A DNA stretch of 64,000 nt from Cryobacterium sp. HLT2-28 (GCF_004402495.1 NZ_SOFH01000007.1:33365-97364), one strand, 5' to 3'. Shown: positions 36,145 to 47,298, counted from the stretch's first letter. Program-made: numbers and translations. The notes: generated by a model not told the origin, from the letters alone.

Positions 36145-39100
36145 GTGGTTACCGCCCTGTATCGCCGCTACCGGCCAGAGACCTTTGCCGAGATGATCGG
36201 CCAGTCCCAGGTGACCGAACCCCTGATGACTGCGCTGCGCACGAATCGGGTGAATCACGCCTACCTGTTCAGCGGCCCCCGCGGCTGCGGCAAGACGACG
36301 TCCGCCCGCATCCTCGCCCGCTGCCTGAACTGCGCCGAGGGCCCGACCGACACCCCGTGCGGCGTCTGCCCGAGCTGCGTCGAGCTGTCCCGCGACGGCG
36401 GCGGCTCGCTCGACGTGGTCGAGATCGACGCGGCCAGCCACAACGGCGTCGACGACGCCCGGGACATCCGTGAGCGCGCCATCTTCGCGCCGGCCCGCGA
36501 CCGCTACAAGATCTTCATCCTCGACGAGGCGCACATGGTCACGCCGCAGGGCTTCAACGCGCTGCTCAAGATCGTCGAAGAGCCGCCGGAGCACGTCAAG
36601 TTCATCTTCGCGACGACGGAGCCCGAAAAGGTGATCGGCACCATCCGTTCGCGCACGCACCACTACCCGTTCCGGCTGGTGCCGCCCGGGCCGATGCTCG
36701 AATACGTCCAGACTCTCTGTGAGAGCGAGACCATGACGGTCGCGCCCGGGGTGCTGCCGCTCGTCGTGCGCGCCGGCGGCGGATCGCCCCGTGACACCCT
36801 GTCCCTGCTCGACCAGCTGATGGCCGGCTCCGACGGGCACTCCGTGGAATACGAGCGCGCCGTCGCGCTGCTCGGCTACACCAACGCGTCCCTGCTCGAC
36901 GAGTCCATCGATGCGATCGCCGCGCGCGACCCATCCGCCGCGTTCGACGCGGTCGACCGGGTCATCCAGACCGGGCAGGACCCGCGGCGTTTCGTCGAGG
37001 ACCTGCTCGAGCGCATGCGTGACCTGATCATCGTCGCGGCGACCTCCGCCGCGGGCGCAGCGGCCGTGCTCCGCGGCGTGCCGCAGGACGAGCTCGACCG
37101 GATGGCCCTGCAGGCCGCCAAGTTCGGCCCCGCAGAGCTGTCGCGCACCGCCGACATCCTCAACGCCGCGCTGACCGAGATGACCGGCGCCACCTCGCCG
37201 CGCCTCCACCTCGAACTGATGATCGCCCGGGTGCTCATCCCCGCCAGCGACGACTCCACCCGCGGTGCCCTCGCCCGGGTCGAACGGCTCGAACGCCGGA
37301 TCGGCGTCGACGGGGGCGCCGGTTCCGTGGTCGCGGTCGACTCCGCGAACTCCGTCCGCCAGACGACGGATGCCGCGCCCGCCCCGGCGACAGCGACCGC
37401 CCCGGCGACACCGGCGGCTTCCGCCCGGCCGGCGACCTCCGCGAATCCCGCAGCGACTCCGCCCGCGGGTCGCACGACCTCGGACCCCACGGCGGTCTCG
37501 GGCAGCACGACCTCGGGCAGCACGACGGTCTCGGCCGGCGCCGGCTCGACCGCCCCAGCCGCCCCGGCTGCGCCCGCTCCGCGCGCCGTCCCGGCGGCCG
37601 AAGTCGCGGCATCCGTCACCGTGCGCCCGGTCGGACCGGTCACCTTCCAGCAGGTGAGGGATGCCTGGCCCGAGGTGCTCGAGGCCGTTCAGGCCGCAAA
37701 GACCAGCGCCTGGCTGGTGCTCTACACCGCCAAGGCCTTGGAACTGCGCGACGGCGACCTGCTCGTTCTGTCGTTCCCGAGCCAGAAAGACGTCGAGGGG
37801 CTCAAACAGCCCGCCGCGCCGGGCCAGGGCGTCGGCGACTTCCTCAAGCGCGCGATCAACGACGTGCTCGGCTTCACGCCGCGTCTCACCGCCAGGGTCG
37901 ACCGCCCGGGCGGCCCCGACGGCGGCGGCAGCGGCGGCGCAGGGGCGCCGTCCGCCCTGCGGACCCCCGTGGGCCCGTCGGCATCCGCCCGCACCGAAGA
38001 CCGGAGTGTTCCGGAACGGTCCGGAGCCGCGGCCAACCGCGGGGGAGCAGGGCGCGCCGCCGGAGACACGACTGTTCCGGCGACCGAGCCGGCGCCGCCC
38101 ACCGACGACGACGCACCGCCGGCCGAGGACACGCCGCCCGACACCGAGCCCGGCACCGGTTCCGACGCCGAGTCCGGCATCGGCTCCGAGTCCGGCTCCG
38201 GCTCCGAGTCCGGCTCCGGCTCCGGTTCCGGCTCCGACGCCGAGTCCGACGCCGAGTCCGACCCGGAGCGCGAGAGAGTGCTCAACGCCGCTTCCGACCC
38301 GGAGGCTGAAGGCCTGCCCGGTGCCGATCCGAGCGTGCCCGGTGCCGATCCGAGCGTGCCCGGTGCCGAGCCGAGCGTGCCGGGCGCAGCGCCGAGCGTG
38401 CCCGGCGGTGAGCCGATCGTTCCCCAGTCTGAGCCGGCGCGCGCGCCTGGGCGCGCTGCCGCCGCTGATGCCAACGCCAACGCCGATGCCAACGCCAACG
38501 CCGATGCTGATGCCGACGGCTCCGATGCCGGTTCCGGCCTCGACGCCGATTACCGCGCGGGTTCCGGCCTCGACGCCGATTCCCGCGCGGGTTCCGGCCC
38601 AGGCTCACCGGCGCAGCAGCGCTCGGAGCATCCGGCCAGGCCCGCGGCGTCGACCGGAGAGACAGTCACCGCCTGGGCGACCGCGGTCATCCCCGGCTCG
38701 GCATCAGCGCCGACTCCGGCCGCCAGGCCGGTCCCGGCCGCCGCGCCCGCTTCGGCCGCGGAGCCTGCGCGGGCCGCCGCGCCCGCTTCGGCCGTCGTAC
38801 GCGCGGCAAGGAGCGGCACCCCCGCGGCGCAGTCGTCCGCCGATGACGAGCCGCCGCCCTACGACGACGGCGATGTGCCTCCCGATGACGAGTATCCGCC
38901 CGACCGCTTCGACAGGTCGGCGCGTCCACCGGAATCCGCGCCGGACCCCCGGTCACCCGTTGTGGTGTCCGCCGCCCCCTCCGGTGCAGGTATCCAGCCC
39001 TCTGCCACAGCCACAGCCGCCGCCACTCGCACGGCACCGCAGGCGGGCAGGGCCCCGGCAGGCGCCGCGGCCCGCCGCGCACCGGCCTTCGCCGAGAAGC

Positions 39101-39195
39101 AGCGCTACGGGGAATCGGTCGTCCGCGAGATCCTCGGCGCGACCTTCCTCGAAGAACAAGACCACATCCCGGTATCCCGAAGCAGAGGCGACTAG
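36145..39195 (+). CDS. dnaX: DNA polymerase III subunit gamma/tau with long disordered tail
   Basis: Clamp-loader ATPase subunit of the replicative polymerase. Residues 1 to about 370 form the standard AAA+ and collar domains: Walker A SGPRGCGKTT (about 43-52), four zinc-binding cysteines in CLNCAEGPTDTPCGVCPSC, Walker B ILDEAHMV. Residues ~395-985 are mostly low complexity: Ala/Pro/Thr-rich linkers, a Ser-Gly-Asp/Glu run (GSESGSGSESGSGSGSGSD), five tandem PSVPGA-type units, and ANANAD repeats. A short conserved helix (YGESVVREILGATFLEEQ) ends the protein. At 1016 aa it is longer than typical actinobacterial DnaX. The start is GTG, 6 nt after TACGAT (36133-36138), so the mRNA is probably leaderless. 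recR follows 3 bp after the stop. Confidence 0.95.
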   Translation: MVTALYRRYRPETFAEMIGQSQVTEPLMTALRTNRVNHAYLFSGPRGCGKTTSARILARCLNCAEGPTDTPCGVCPSCVELSRDGGGSLDVVEIDAASHNGVDDARDIRERAIFAPARDRYKIFILDEAHMVTPQGFNALLKIVEEPPEHVKFIFATTEPEKVIGTIRSRTHHYPFRLVPPGPMLEYVQTLCESETMTVAPGVLPLVVRAGGGSPRDTLSLLDQLMAGSDGHSVEYERAVALLGYTNASLLDESIDAIAARDPSAAFDAVDRVIQTGQDPRRFVEDLLERMRDLIIVAATSAAGAAAVLRGVPQDELDRMALQAAKFGPAELSRTADILNAALTEMTGATSPRLHLELMIARVLIPASDDSTRGALARVERLERRIGVDGGAGSVVAVDSANSVRQTTDAAPAPATATAPATPAASARPATSANPAATPPAGRTTSDPTAVSGSTTSGSTTVSAGAGSTAPAAPAAPAPRAVPAAEVAASVTVRPVGPVTFQQVRDAWPEVLEAVQAAKTSAWLVLYTAKALELRDGDLLVLSFPSQKDVEGLKQPAAPGQGVGDFLKRAINDVLGFTPRLTARVDRPGGPDGGGSGGAGAPSALRTPVGPSASARTEDRSVPERSGAAANRGGAGRAAGDTTVPATEPAPPTDDDAPPAEDTPPDTEPGTGSDAESGIGSESGSGSESGSGSGSGSDAESDAESDPERERVLNAASDPEAEGLPGADPSVPGADPSVPGAEPSVPGAAPSVPGGEPIVPQSEPARAPGRAAAADANANADANANADADADGSDAGSGLDADYRAGSGLDADSRAGSGPGSPAQQRSEHPARPAASTGETVTAWATAVIPGSASAPTPAARPVPAAAPASAAEPARAAAPASAVVRAARSGTPAAQSSADDEPPPYDDGDVPPDDEYPPDRFDRSARPPESAPDPRSPVVVSAAPSGAGIQPSATATAAATRTAPQAGRAPAGAAARRAPAFAEKQRYGESVVREILGATFLEEQDHIPVSRSRGD

Positions 39196-39198
39196 TCC

Positions 39199-39798
39199 AT
39201 GTACGAAGGCATCGTTCAGGAACTGATCGACGAACTCGGCCGGCTCCCCGGCATCGGCCCGAAGTCGGCCCAGCGGATCGCATTCCACATCCTGCAGACC
39301 GAGCAGTTCGACGTGACCCGCCTCGCGAACGTGCTGCTCGAGGTGCGCGACAAGGTGCGGTTCTGCTCCATCTGCGGCAACGTCTCCGAACAGGAGACCT
39401 GCCTGATCTGCCGCGACCCCCGCCGCAACCCGGCCATGATCTGCGTCGTCGAAGAGGCCAAGGACGTCGTCGCGATCGAACGCACCCGCGAGTTCAAGGG
39501 GCTTTACCACGTGCTCGGCGGTGCGATCAGCCCCATCGACGGCATCGGACCCGACGACCTGCGCATTCGCCAGCTGATGCAGCGCCTCGCCGACAACACG
39601 GTGCAGGAAGTCATCATCGCGACCGACCCCAACCTCGAGGGCGAGGCGACGGCCACCTACCTGTCCCGGCTGCTCACGACGCTCGAGATCAAGGTCACCC
39701 GCCTCGCGTCGGGGCTGCCGGTCGGCGGCGACCTGGAATACGCCGACGAGGTCACCCTGGGCCGGGCCTTCGAGGGTCGACGCACCGTCACGCACTGA
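39199..39798 (+). CDS. recR: Recombination mediator RecR
   Basis: Works with RecO/RecF to load RecA on single-stranded DNA gaps. The 199-aa protein has the N-terminal helix-hairpin-helix ([20 protein letters not shown]), the four-cysteine zinc finger ([16 protein letters not shown]), the Toprim domain ([16 protein letters not shown]) and the C-terminal Walker B-like region. Length is standard. It is co-transcribed with dnaX, as in most bacteria. Confidence 0.97.
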   Translation: MYEGIVQELIDELGRLPGIGPKSAQRIAFHILQTEQFDVTRLANVLLEVRDKVRFCSICGNVSEQETCLICRDPRRNPAMICVVEEAKDVVAIERTREFKGLYHVLGGAISPIDGIGPDDLRIRQLMQRLADNTVQEVIIATDPNLEGEATATYLSRLLTTLEIKVTRLASGLPVGGDLEYADEVTLGRAFEGRRTVTH

Positions 39799-39850
39799 CC
39801 GAGGCCGCCCTGGGGATGCCCGTCCACGCCGCGCCCCGGCATCCGTCACC

Positions 39851-39933
39851 CACGTTCGATCGGAGTTCCTTGCGACACGCCGCCGCCGGCGCCCGTCCAG
39901 ACGGCGTGTCGCAAGGAACTCCGATCCAACGTG
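39851..39933. repeat. Long perfect palindrome after recR
   Basis: Perfect 24-bp arms at 39858-39881 and 39903-39926 (GATCGGAGTTCCTTGCGACA...), extended outward by CACGTT/AACGTG with one mismatch. It begins 53 bp after the recR stop. It is the best-preserved member of the GGAGTT...CGACACGCCG family. Confidence 0.8.
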
Positions 39934-39985
39934 CCCGGTGCCCGGCGCACAGCGTCACATTGCCGCCGCCGAATACAAACGCATT

Positions 39986-40030
39986 TATGATGGGACCTTG
40001 GGCCGTGCCCGCCTACCCGATGTTCAGGAG
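39986..40030 (+). promoter_or_regulatory. Putative lysC promoter -10 and ribosome site
   Basis: TATGAT at 39986-39991 is a strong -10; no clear -35 at normal spacing. The start near 39998 gives a leader of about 39 nt, with AGGAG at 40026-40030 before the GTG at 40037. Confidence 0.5.
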
Positions 40031-40036
40031 TCCCAC

Positions 40037-41374
40037 GTGAGCTTGATCGTGCAGAAGTTCGGCGGTTCGTCCGTCGCCGACGCGGAAAGCATCAAGCGCG
40101 TGGCCAAGCGCATCGTCGACACCCGCAAGGCCGGCAACGAGGTCGTCGTCGCCGTCTCCGCGATGGGCGACTCGACCGACGAACTCCTCGACCTGGCCCA
40201 CCAGGTCACCCCGATCCCCGCCCCGCGCGAACTCGACATGCTCCTCACCGCGGGCGAGCGCATCTCGATGGCGCTGCTGGCGATGGCGATCAAGAGCATG
40301 GGCTACGACGCCCGCTCCTTCACCGGCAGCCAGGCCGGCATGATCACGGATGCCCACCACGGCGCCGCCCGCATCGTCGACGTGACCCCGGGCCGCATCC
40401 GTGACGCCCTCGACGACGGGGCCGTGGCGATCGTCGCCGGCTTCCAGGGCTTCAACCGAGACACCAAGGACATCACCACCCTCGGCCGCGGCGGCTCCGA
40501 CACCACCGCCGTCGCCCTCGCCGCCGCCCTGGGCGCCGACATCTGCGAGATCTACACAGATGTCGACGGCGTCTTCACGGCCGACCCCCGCGTCGTGCCG
40601 CGCGCGCACAAGCTCGACCGGATCACGAGCGAGGAAATGCTCGAGCTCGCCGCCGCCGGCGCCAAGGTGCTCTACATTCGCGCGGTGGAATACGCCCGGC
40701 GGCACGGGGTGACCCTGCACGTACGGTCCTCGTTCAACAACAACCTCGGCACCATCGTCTACAACTCGGAGACGACCAGCCCGACCAGCGCAATCCCGAT
40801 CTCGTCGGTCCCCGAGGCCGCCGAGCCCAATCCCGCATCCTCGAATGGAGAGACAGTGGAAGAGCCAATCATCGCCGGGGTCGCCGCCGACCTGAGCGAA
40901 GCCAAGGTCACGGTCGTCGGTGTCCCCGACATCCCCGGCAAGGCCGCGCAGATCTTCAAGATCGTCGCGAAGACGAACGCGAACGTGGACATGATCGTCC
41001 AGAACGTGTCCGCCGCGTCCACGGGGCTGACCGACATCTCCTTCACCCTCCCCAAGTCGGAGGGCCAGCAGGTGCTCACCGCGCTGACCAACGAGCAGGA
41101 CAACGTGGGCTTCGCCGGCCTGCAGTACGACGACCAGATCGGCAAGCTGGCGCTCGTCGGCGCCGGGATGCGCACCAACACCGGCGTCTCGGCCCGGCTG
41201 TTCGAGGCGCTCTACGAGGCCGGGATCAACATCGAGATGATCTCGACCAGTGAGATCCGCATCTCCGTCGTCACCCGCGCCGACACCATCAACGAGGCGC
41301 TCCGGGTGGTGCACACGGCCTTCGGGCTCGACTCCGCCGACGACGCGATCGTGCACGGCGGCACCGGCCGCTAG
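40037..41374 (+). CDS. lysC: Aspartate kinase (alpha subunit)
   Basis: Phosphorylates aspartate, the first step to lysine, threonine, methionine and diaminopimelate. The 445-aa protein begins [20 protein letters not shown] with the kinase K-F-G-G motif, followed by [15 protein letters not shown] and [15 protein letters not shown]. Two ACT domains ([20 protein letters not shown] and [20 protein letters not shown]) give feedback control. The GTG at 40037 is chosen for its AGGAG site and the family N-terminus. An alternative internal start for a beta subunit lies at 40856. asd follows after a palindrome, the usual actinobacterial pairing. Confidence 0.96.
   Translation: MSLIVQKFGGSSVADAESIKRVAKRIVDTRKAGNEVVVAVSAMGDSTDELLDLAHQVTPIPAPRELDMLLTAGERISMALLAMAIKSMGYDARSFTGSQAGMITDAHHGAARIVDVTPGRIRDALDDGAVAIVAGFQGFNRDTKDITTLGRGGSDTTAVALAAALGADICEIYTDVDGVFTADPRVVPRAHKLDRITSEEMLELAAAGAKVLYIRAVEYARRHGVTLHVRSSFNNNLGTIVYNSETTSPTSAIPISSVPEAAEPNPASSNGETVEEPIIAGVAADLSEAKVTVVGVPDIPGKAAQIFKIVAKTNANVDMIVQNVSAASTGLTDISFTLPKSEGQQVLTALTNEQDNVGFAGLQYDDQIGKLALVGAGMRTNTGVSARLFEALYEAGINIEMISTSEIRISVVTRADTINEALRVVHTAFGLDSADDAIVHGGTGR
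40856..41374 (+). CDS. lysC: Aspartate kinase beta subunit from an internal start
   Basis: GTG at 40856 lies in frame inside lysC, behind ATGGAGAG (40845-40852). It would give a 172-aa protein starting [18 protein letters not shown], that is, the two ACT domains. The classic Corynebacterium glutamicum LysC enzyme is an alpha2-beta2 complex with a beta subunit of the same 172-residue length made this way. The stretch before the start ([16 protein letters not shown]) is linker-like, which fits. Expression is not proven by sequence alone. Confidence 0.6.
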   Translation: MEEPIIAGVAADLSEAKVTVVGVPDIPGKAAQIFKIVAKTNANVDMIVQNVSAASTGLTDISFTLPKSEGQQVLTALTNEQDNVGFAGLQYDDQIGKLALVGAGMRTNTGVSARLFEALYEAGINIEMISTSEIRISVVTRADTINEALRVVHTAFGLDSADDAIVHGGTGR

Positions 41375-41424
41375 CCGGCATCCGTCCGGCCCTGCCGCCT
41401 CGGCAGCGCCGACGCCGCTTCGCG

Positions 41425-41503
41425 CATAACTCCTGCAATTTCGACTGAGATCCGCCGGGAGTGCCGCCTCCAGCCACGAACTGGAAGAATTGCAGGATTT
41501 ATG
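41425..41503. repeat. Palindrome between lysC and asd
   Basis: Arms CATAACTCCTGCAATT (41425-41440) and AATTGCAGGATTTATG (41488-41503) pair with one mismatch. The arm core matches the element at 21094-21174. It lies 51 bp after the lysC stop and 60 bp before asd, so it may uncouple their expression. Confidence 0.7.
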
Positions 41504-41511
41504 AACATTGA

Positions 41512-42624
<1,113 letters not shown>

Positions 42625-42748
42625 GCCGAGCGGATCCGGCCCGCCGGGTCCTGCCCGCACGACCGGTCTCGCCTCCGCCCCCGCGCCCCGCGGGACACCG
42701 GGAGTGGGGGGCGCAGGCACGGCGGCCGGTGCACTAATGTTTGGAAAC

Positions 42749-45202
42749 ATGGGCGGGTATTCGGTGGCAGCAAACGTGAGACGCTACGGCCTCGCCGTCT
42801 TCGCCGCAGCGGCCCTCCTGACGATCGTCGTCGCGGTGATCTCCCTCGTGCCGGCTCCGCAGGAGCACTGGGCCGTCGCCACAGTCGGGGTGCTCTGCGC
42901 CGGGGTGCTCGAACTCACCTGGGTGCGTCTCGGCAGCGTCGCGCACCGCAGCCCGATGATCGCCCTCCCGGTTCTCGCCCTGCCGGCCCTCGCCACCCTG
43001 CTGCCGATGCAGACGGCGATCGGGACGATCGCGCTCGGCGTGCTCCTGGCCGTTCTCCTCGAAGCGGGCCGCCTCACTGTCGCCCTCTACAGCGCCGGCC
43101 TGCAAAGCCTGGGCGGGCTCGTCTCCGTCGGCCTGTTCGCCGGTCTGCGGGCCCTCGGAATCACCGACCTCGCCGCGGTGGCCGCGGCCTGCGCCGGCTA
43201 CATCGGATTCGTGCTCCTGGTGGAGATTTTGCGCAAACGGATCATCGATCCCCCCGTCGACCGGGGCGGGCGCCCGCTGCTCTGCCCGCTGCGGCTGACC
43301 GGCGCGCTCCTGGGCGCCGTCCTCGTCGCCGTGGTCGGCGCGCTCTGGAGCGACGCCGGCCCGCCGTTCCTGGTCGAGGTGAGCGCGACCGTGAACACGC
43401 TCGAGGTGCTCCTCGGAATCGTGATCGTGGCCTCGATCGTCAAGGTCGTCTCCGTCTTCGCCGACATGCGGCGACGGCTGGCGGGCCTGGTCGCCGGCGC
43501 CAGCTCCCTGAGCGCGGATGCCGAGACCGGCGCGCGGTCAGGGGCCGAGATCGCCGAGGTGCTCTGCCAGGCCGTCGCCGACTCGGTCGGGGTCGAAGCG
43601 GTCGTCGTGCGGGGCGAGCCGGCCCGGCCCGGTGAGATCAGCCTGCCGCTGTCGTTCGTCGCGCCGGGCGCCGCGCGGTACATCGTGGTCAGCCGCGATG
43701 CGATGGACGGCGCCTTCACCGGGAACGACCGCCGGGCGCTCGCGGCCCTGGTCACGACCGCCGAGATGGTGGTCAAGGCCGGCCAGAACGTGGCGGGGCT
43801 GACCCTGCGGGCGAACACCGACCCGCTCACCGGCCTGCCCAACTACGGCGCCTTCCAGGCCGCCCTCGCGAACATCAACGACCACCGCGACTACTCCGAG
43901 GCCCTCGCGGTGCTCTTCCTCGACCTCGACGACTTCAAACGCTTGAATGACCGGCACGGCCACGCGGCCGGCGACGAGGTGCTGCGCGAGCTCGGCCGGC
44001 GCCTGCGCGCCGTCGTGCGCCCCGACGACCTGGTCGCCCGGGTCGGCGGCGACGAGTTCGTGGTCATCCTGACCCACCTCACCTCCCTCGGTGAGGCGAA
44101 GGTCGTGGCCGAACGCATCCTGGCCACCACCGGTGAGCCGCTCATCGTCGGCCCGACCACGTTCAACCCGATGATGAGCATCGGGCTGGCCTATTCCGCC
44201 CACCGGGAGACCGACGTCACCCAGCTCGTGCAGGATGCCGACCGGGCCATGCTCGCGATCAAGAAGACCCGGCGCCGGGGCGGCTCAGCGCACGAGAGCA
44301 GCATCAACATCTCCAGCCACCGCTCGAGCCAGATGAACGACATCATCGCCCGGGCCATCGACGAGGACCTGCTCGAACTCGCCTTCCAGCCCATCGTCAG
44401 CCTGATCACCGGCCAGATCTGGGCGTTCGAAGCGCTCGTGCGCTACACCGACCCCGACCTGGGCCCGCTGTCGCCGCCGTCGATCGTGGAGAAGGCGAAG
44501 GGCCTGGGCCGGCTCGACGCGATGACCCGGCAGGTCGCCGTGAAGGCCATGGCCGCGGCCGCCGACTTCCGGCTGGTCGAGCCCAGGGTCGTCTGCATGA
44601 CCTTCAACGTTGAGGCCGGCCAGATCCTGCCCGACCGTGTCGGCACGTTCGTCGAGGACCTCGCCGACCGTTACCCCGGGATCTCGCTCTGCCTCGAGCT
44701 GAACGAGCGGTCGATGGCCAAGGTAACCCCGGCCATCCGTGCCCAGGCCGACCGGATGCGCGATCTCGGCCTGATGATCGCGCTCGACGACTACGGCTCC
44801 CAGGATTCCTCGGTCGACTCGCTGGTGCGGATGCCGATGGACATCCTCAAGATCGACAAGAGCCTCGTCGACGACCTCGACGACATCCGGCAGCGCGAGG
44901 TGCTCACCGCGCTGCAGGGCTTCGGCGACAACCTCGAGTACTCGATGATCGTCGAGGGTGTGGAGAACGAGACCATGGCGTCGCACCTGAGTGCCCTCGG
45001 CATCCGCAGCGCCCAGGGCTTCCACTACGGCGTTCCGGAGAGCTTCGAGCACACCCTGAACCGGCTCGAGCAGTACGGTGCCGCCGCGGTGGTGCCGCGG
45101 ATCATTCCCGCGCTGGTCCGGGACACATTCGACCCCGAGGGCGTTGCGGCGCTCCCGGCGGTTCCGGGCGCCCCCGGCCCATTCGCGGTGCCGGCGGCCT
45201 GA
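42749..45202 (+). CDS. Membrane diguanylate cyclase/phosphodiesterase (GGDEF-EAL)
   Basis: Makes and/or degrades cyclic di-GMP. The 817-aa protein has about eight N-terminal membrane segments (residues ~10-235), a linker/GAF-like region, then GGDEF and EAL domains. The GGDEF domain is intact: active site RVGGDEFVVIL, preceded by FLDLDDFKRLND. The EAL domain keeps EALVR, FNVEAGQI, LCLELNERS, IALDDYGSQDSS, ILKIDKSLV and IVEGVENE, so it is probably also catalytic; the DDFGTG loop reads DDYGSQ. The start could be ATG 42737 or 42749. The latter is 8 nt after TAATGT (42735-42740), consistent with leaderless transcription. Confidence 0.9.
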   Translation: MGGYSVAANVRRYGLAVFAAAALLTIVVAVISLVPAPQEHWAVATVGVLCAGVLELTWVRLGSVAHRSPMIALPVLALPALATLLPMQTAIGTIALGVLLAVLLEAGRLTVALYSAGLQSLGGLVSVGLFAGLRALGITDLAAVAAACAGYIGFVLLVEILRKRIIDPPVDRGGRPLLCPLRLTGALLGAVLVAVVGALWSDAGPPFLVEVSATVNTLEVLLGIVIVASIVKVVSVFADMRRRLAGLVAGASSLSADAETGARSGAEIAEVLCQAVADSVGVEAVVVRGEPARPGEISLPLSFVAPGAARYIVVSRDAMDGAFTGNDRRALAALVTTAEMVVKAGQNVAGLTLRANTDPLTGLPNYGAFQAALANINDHRDYSEALAVLFLDLDDFKRLNDRHGHAAGDEVLRELGRRLRAVVRPDDLVARVGGDEFVVILTHLTSLGEAKVVAERILATTGEPLIVGPTTFNPMMSIGLAYSAHRETDVTQLVQDADRAMLAIKKTRRRGGSAHESSINISSHRSSQMNDIIARAIDEDLLELAFQPIVSLITGQIWAFEALVRYTDPDLGPLSPPSIVEKAKGLGRLDAMTRQVAVKAMAAAADFRLVEPRVVCMTFNVEAGQILPDRVGTFVEDLADRYPGISLCLELNERSMAKVTPAIRAQADRMRDLGLMIALDDYGSQDSSVDSLVRMPMDILKIDKSLVDDLDDIRQREVLTALQGFGDNLEYSMIVEGVENETMASHLSALGIRSAQGFHYGVPESFEHTLNRLEQYGAAAVVPRIIPALVRDTFDPEGVAALPAVPGAPGPFAVPAA

Positions 45203-45265
45203 TCGGCCGTCCACCGGCCGCCCACCGGCCGCCGCACGGGCCACCGCACCGGTTATTCTGGGGGG

Positions 45266-45778
45266 ATGAGCACAGAGCCCGTCCCCGCCGAGGTCGAGAA
45301 CTACTTCGCCGACCTCGAACCGGACCAGCGCGCCGTGCTCTACCCGGTGATCGACACGGTGCGCGACGCCATGCCGCCCGGCTACGTGCTGGGCATGTAC
45401 TGGGGGATGCCGGGCTGGGTGATCCCACTGGAGACCTTTCCGGACACCTACAACGGAGCGCCGCTGGCCTACGTCAGCGTCGCCGCCCAGAAGAACTACA
45501 ACTCGCTCTACCTGATGGGGCTCTACGGCGACCCCGAGGCGGATGCCGCGTTCCGCGCCGAGTGGGCAGCCACCGGCCGCACGCTGAACATGGGCAAGAG
45601 CTGCCTGAGGTTCAAGACCCTCGCCGACGTCGACCTCGGCATCATCGCCCGCACGGTGGCGAGCATCCCGGTCGATCGTTACCTGGAGACCTACCAGCGG
45701 ATCAAGCCGGCCGCCGGCCGGGCCTCCGCCCGCACATCGACGGGCCGGCAGGCGCCGGGGGCGAGCGTCACGGGCTGA
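45266..45778 (+). CDS. DUF1801 family protein
   Basis: Small cytoplasmic protein related to the DUF1801/YdhG group, with no established biochemical role. The 170-aa product contains VENYFADLEPDQRAVLYPVI, MYWGMPGWVIP, YVSVAAQKNYNSLYLMGLYG and KSCLRFKTLADVDLGIIART, the usual order in the family. A TATTCT -10 box (45254-45259) lies exactly 6 nt before the ATG, predicting a leaderless mRNA. Confidence 0.83.
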   Translation: MSTEPVPAEVENYFADLEPDQRAVLYPVIDTVRDAMPPGYVLGMYWGMPGWVIPLETFPDTYNGAPLAYVSVAAQKNYNSLYLMGLYGDPEADAAFRAEWAATGRTLNMGKSCLRFKTLADVDLGIIARTVASIPVDRYLETYQRIKPAAGRASARTSTGRQAPGASVTG

Positions 45779-45819
45779 GCTGCACGGAGCATCCGTTCGC
45801 CGGAGATACACTGAAAAGT

Positions 45820-47298
45820 GTGAATCCAATGGCGAAGGTCGATGTCGTATTAATTGGTGGCGGCATCATGAGCGCCACCCTCGGTACCCTGATCAAGCAG
45901 TTGCAGCCCGACTGGAGCATCGAGGTCTATGAGCGTCTGGGCGAGGTCGCCCAGGAAAGCTCCAACCCGTGGAACAACGCCGGCACCGGCCATGCGGCCC
46001 TCTGCGAACTCAACTACATGCCCGCGGCCAAGGACGGCTCCGTCACCGCCGACAAGGCCGTGAGCATCAACGAGCAGTTCCAGATCAGCCGCCAGCTGTG
46101 GGCGCACCTGGTCACGACCGGCGCGCTGCCCGAGCCCACCAACTTCATCAACTCCACCCCGCACATGACGTTCGTGCGCGGCAAGGACAACGTCGCCTAC
46201 CTGCGCAAGCGGTTCGCGGCGCTCGAGAACCAGCCGCTGTTCCACGGCATGGAATACAGCGAGGACCCGGCCGTGATCGGCACCTGGACCCCGCTGCTCA
46301 CCAGGAACCGGCCCAAGGGCCACAAGATCGCGGCGACCCGGATCGTCTCCGGCACCGACGTTGACTTCGGTGCCCTGACCCGGTACCTGTTCGAGAGCCT
46401 CGCCGAATCCGGCGCGGGCATCCACGTGAACCAGCAGGTCACCGGCCTGAAACAGCTTACGGATGGCAGCTGGCGGCTGAACCTGCGCCGTCTGGTCGGC
46501 GGGCACCCGAGCCAGGTCAACGCCCGGTTCGTCTTCGTCGGCGCGGGCGGCGGCGCGCTCGCCCTGCTGCAGCAGAGCGGCATCCCCGAGATCAAGGGCT
46601 TCGGTGGCTTCCCGATCAGCGGGCAGTTCCTGCGCACCACGAACCCGAAGCTCGTCGCCCAGCACCAGGCCAAGGTCTATGGCAAGGCCGCCGTGGGAGC
46701 CCCGCCGATGTCGGTGCCGCACCTGGACACCCGCATCGTCGACGGGCAAGCCTCGCTGCTCTTCGGCCCGTATGCCGGTTTCACGCCCAAGTTCCTCAAA
46801 TCGAGCACCTGGTTCGATCTGCCGTTCTCGATCCGCGCGCACAACATCGGGCCGATGCTCGCCGTGGCCGCACACAACTTCGGGCTGATGAAATACCTGA
46901 TCGGCGAGGTTTTCGCCTCGAAGGCCACGAAGCTCAGGGCGCTGCAGGAGTTCATCCCCACCGCAAAACTGGCCGACTGGGAGCTCATCACCGCCGGGCA
47001 GCGCGTGCAGGTCATGAAGAAGGACCCCGATCAGGGTGGCGTGCTCCAGTTCGGCACCGAGGTCATCGCCTCGGCCGACGGCACGATCGCCGGGCTGCTC
47101 GGCGCCTCCCCGGGTGCGTCGACCGCGGCGCCGATCATGGTCGACCTGATCAAGCGGTGCTTCCCGGAGCGGTACCCGGCCTGGGAGTCCAAGCTGCGCG
47201 AGATGATCCCGAGCCTTGGCACGAAGCTCTCCGACGACCCGGCCGCCGCGGCCGCGTCGCTCGCCGCCACCGCCGCCGCGCTGAATCTTACCGCGTAG
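45820..47298 (+). CDS. mqo: Malate:quinone oxidoreductase
   Basis: Membrane-associated FAD enzyme that oxidises malate to oxaloacetate and passes electrons to quinone. The 492-aa length fits. It begins with the FAD motif DVVLIGGGIMSATLG and contains ESSNPWNNAGTGHAALCELN, the family hallmark, then FVFVGAGGGALALLQQSGIP and FGGFPISGQFLRTTNP. Two starts are possible: GTG 45820 and ATG 45829. GTG is preferred because TACACT (45807-45812) puts the transcription start at it. The gene is flanked by its own promoter and a palindrome, so it is monocistronic. Confidence 0.96.
   Translation: MNPMAKVDVVLIGGGIMSATLGTLIKQLQPDWSIEVYERLGEVAQESSNPWNNAGTGHAALCELNYMPAAKDGSVTADKAVSINEQFQISRQLWAHLVTTGALPEPTNFINSTPHMTFVRGKDNVAYLRKRFAALENQPLFHGMEYSEDPAVIGTWTPLLTRNRPKGHKIAATRIVSGTDVDFGALTRYLFESLAESGAGIHVNQQVTGLKQLTDGSWRLNLRRLVGGHPSQVNARFVFVGAGGGALALLQQSGIPEIKGFGGFPISGQFLRTTNPKLVAQHQAKVYGKAAVGAPPMSVPHLDTRIVDGQASLLFGPYAGFTPKFLKSSTWFDLPFSIRAHNIGPMLAVAAHNFGLMKYLIGEVFASKATKLRALQEFIPTAKLADWELITAGQRVQVMKKDPDQGGVLQFGTEVIASADGTIAGLLGASPGASTAAPIMVDLIKRCFPERYPAWESKLREMIPSLGTKLSDDPAAAAASLAATAAALNLTA

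Noticed and set aside
34641..36473. 610-codon plus-strand frame opposite the DUF559 gene
   Set aside because: Crosses the ackA end, two palindromes and the dnaX start; shadow of the minus-strand gene.
37661..39226. Second long plus-strand frame inside dnaX, considered as a frameshifted product
   Set aside because: Ser/Pro/Arg-rich shadow of the low-complexity tail. No slippery A-rich heptamer is seen that would support programmed frameshifting.
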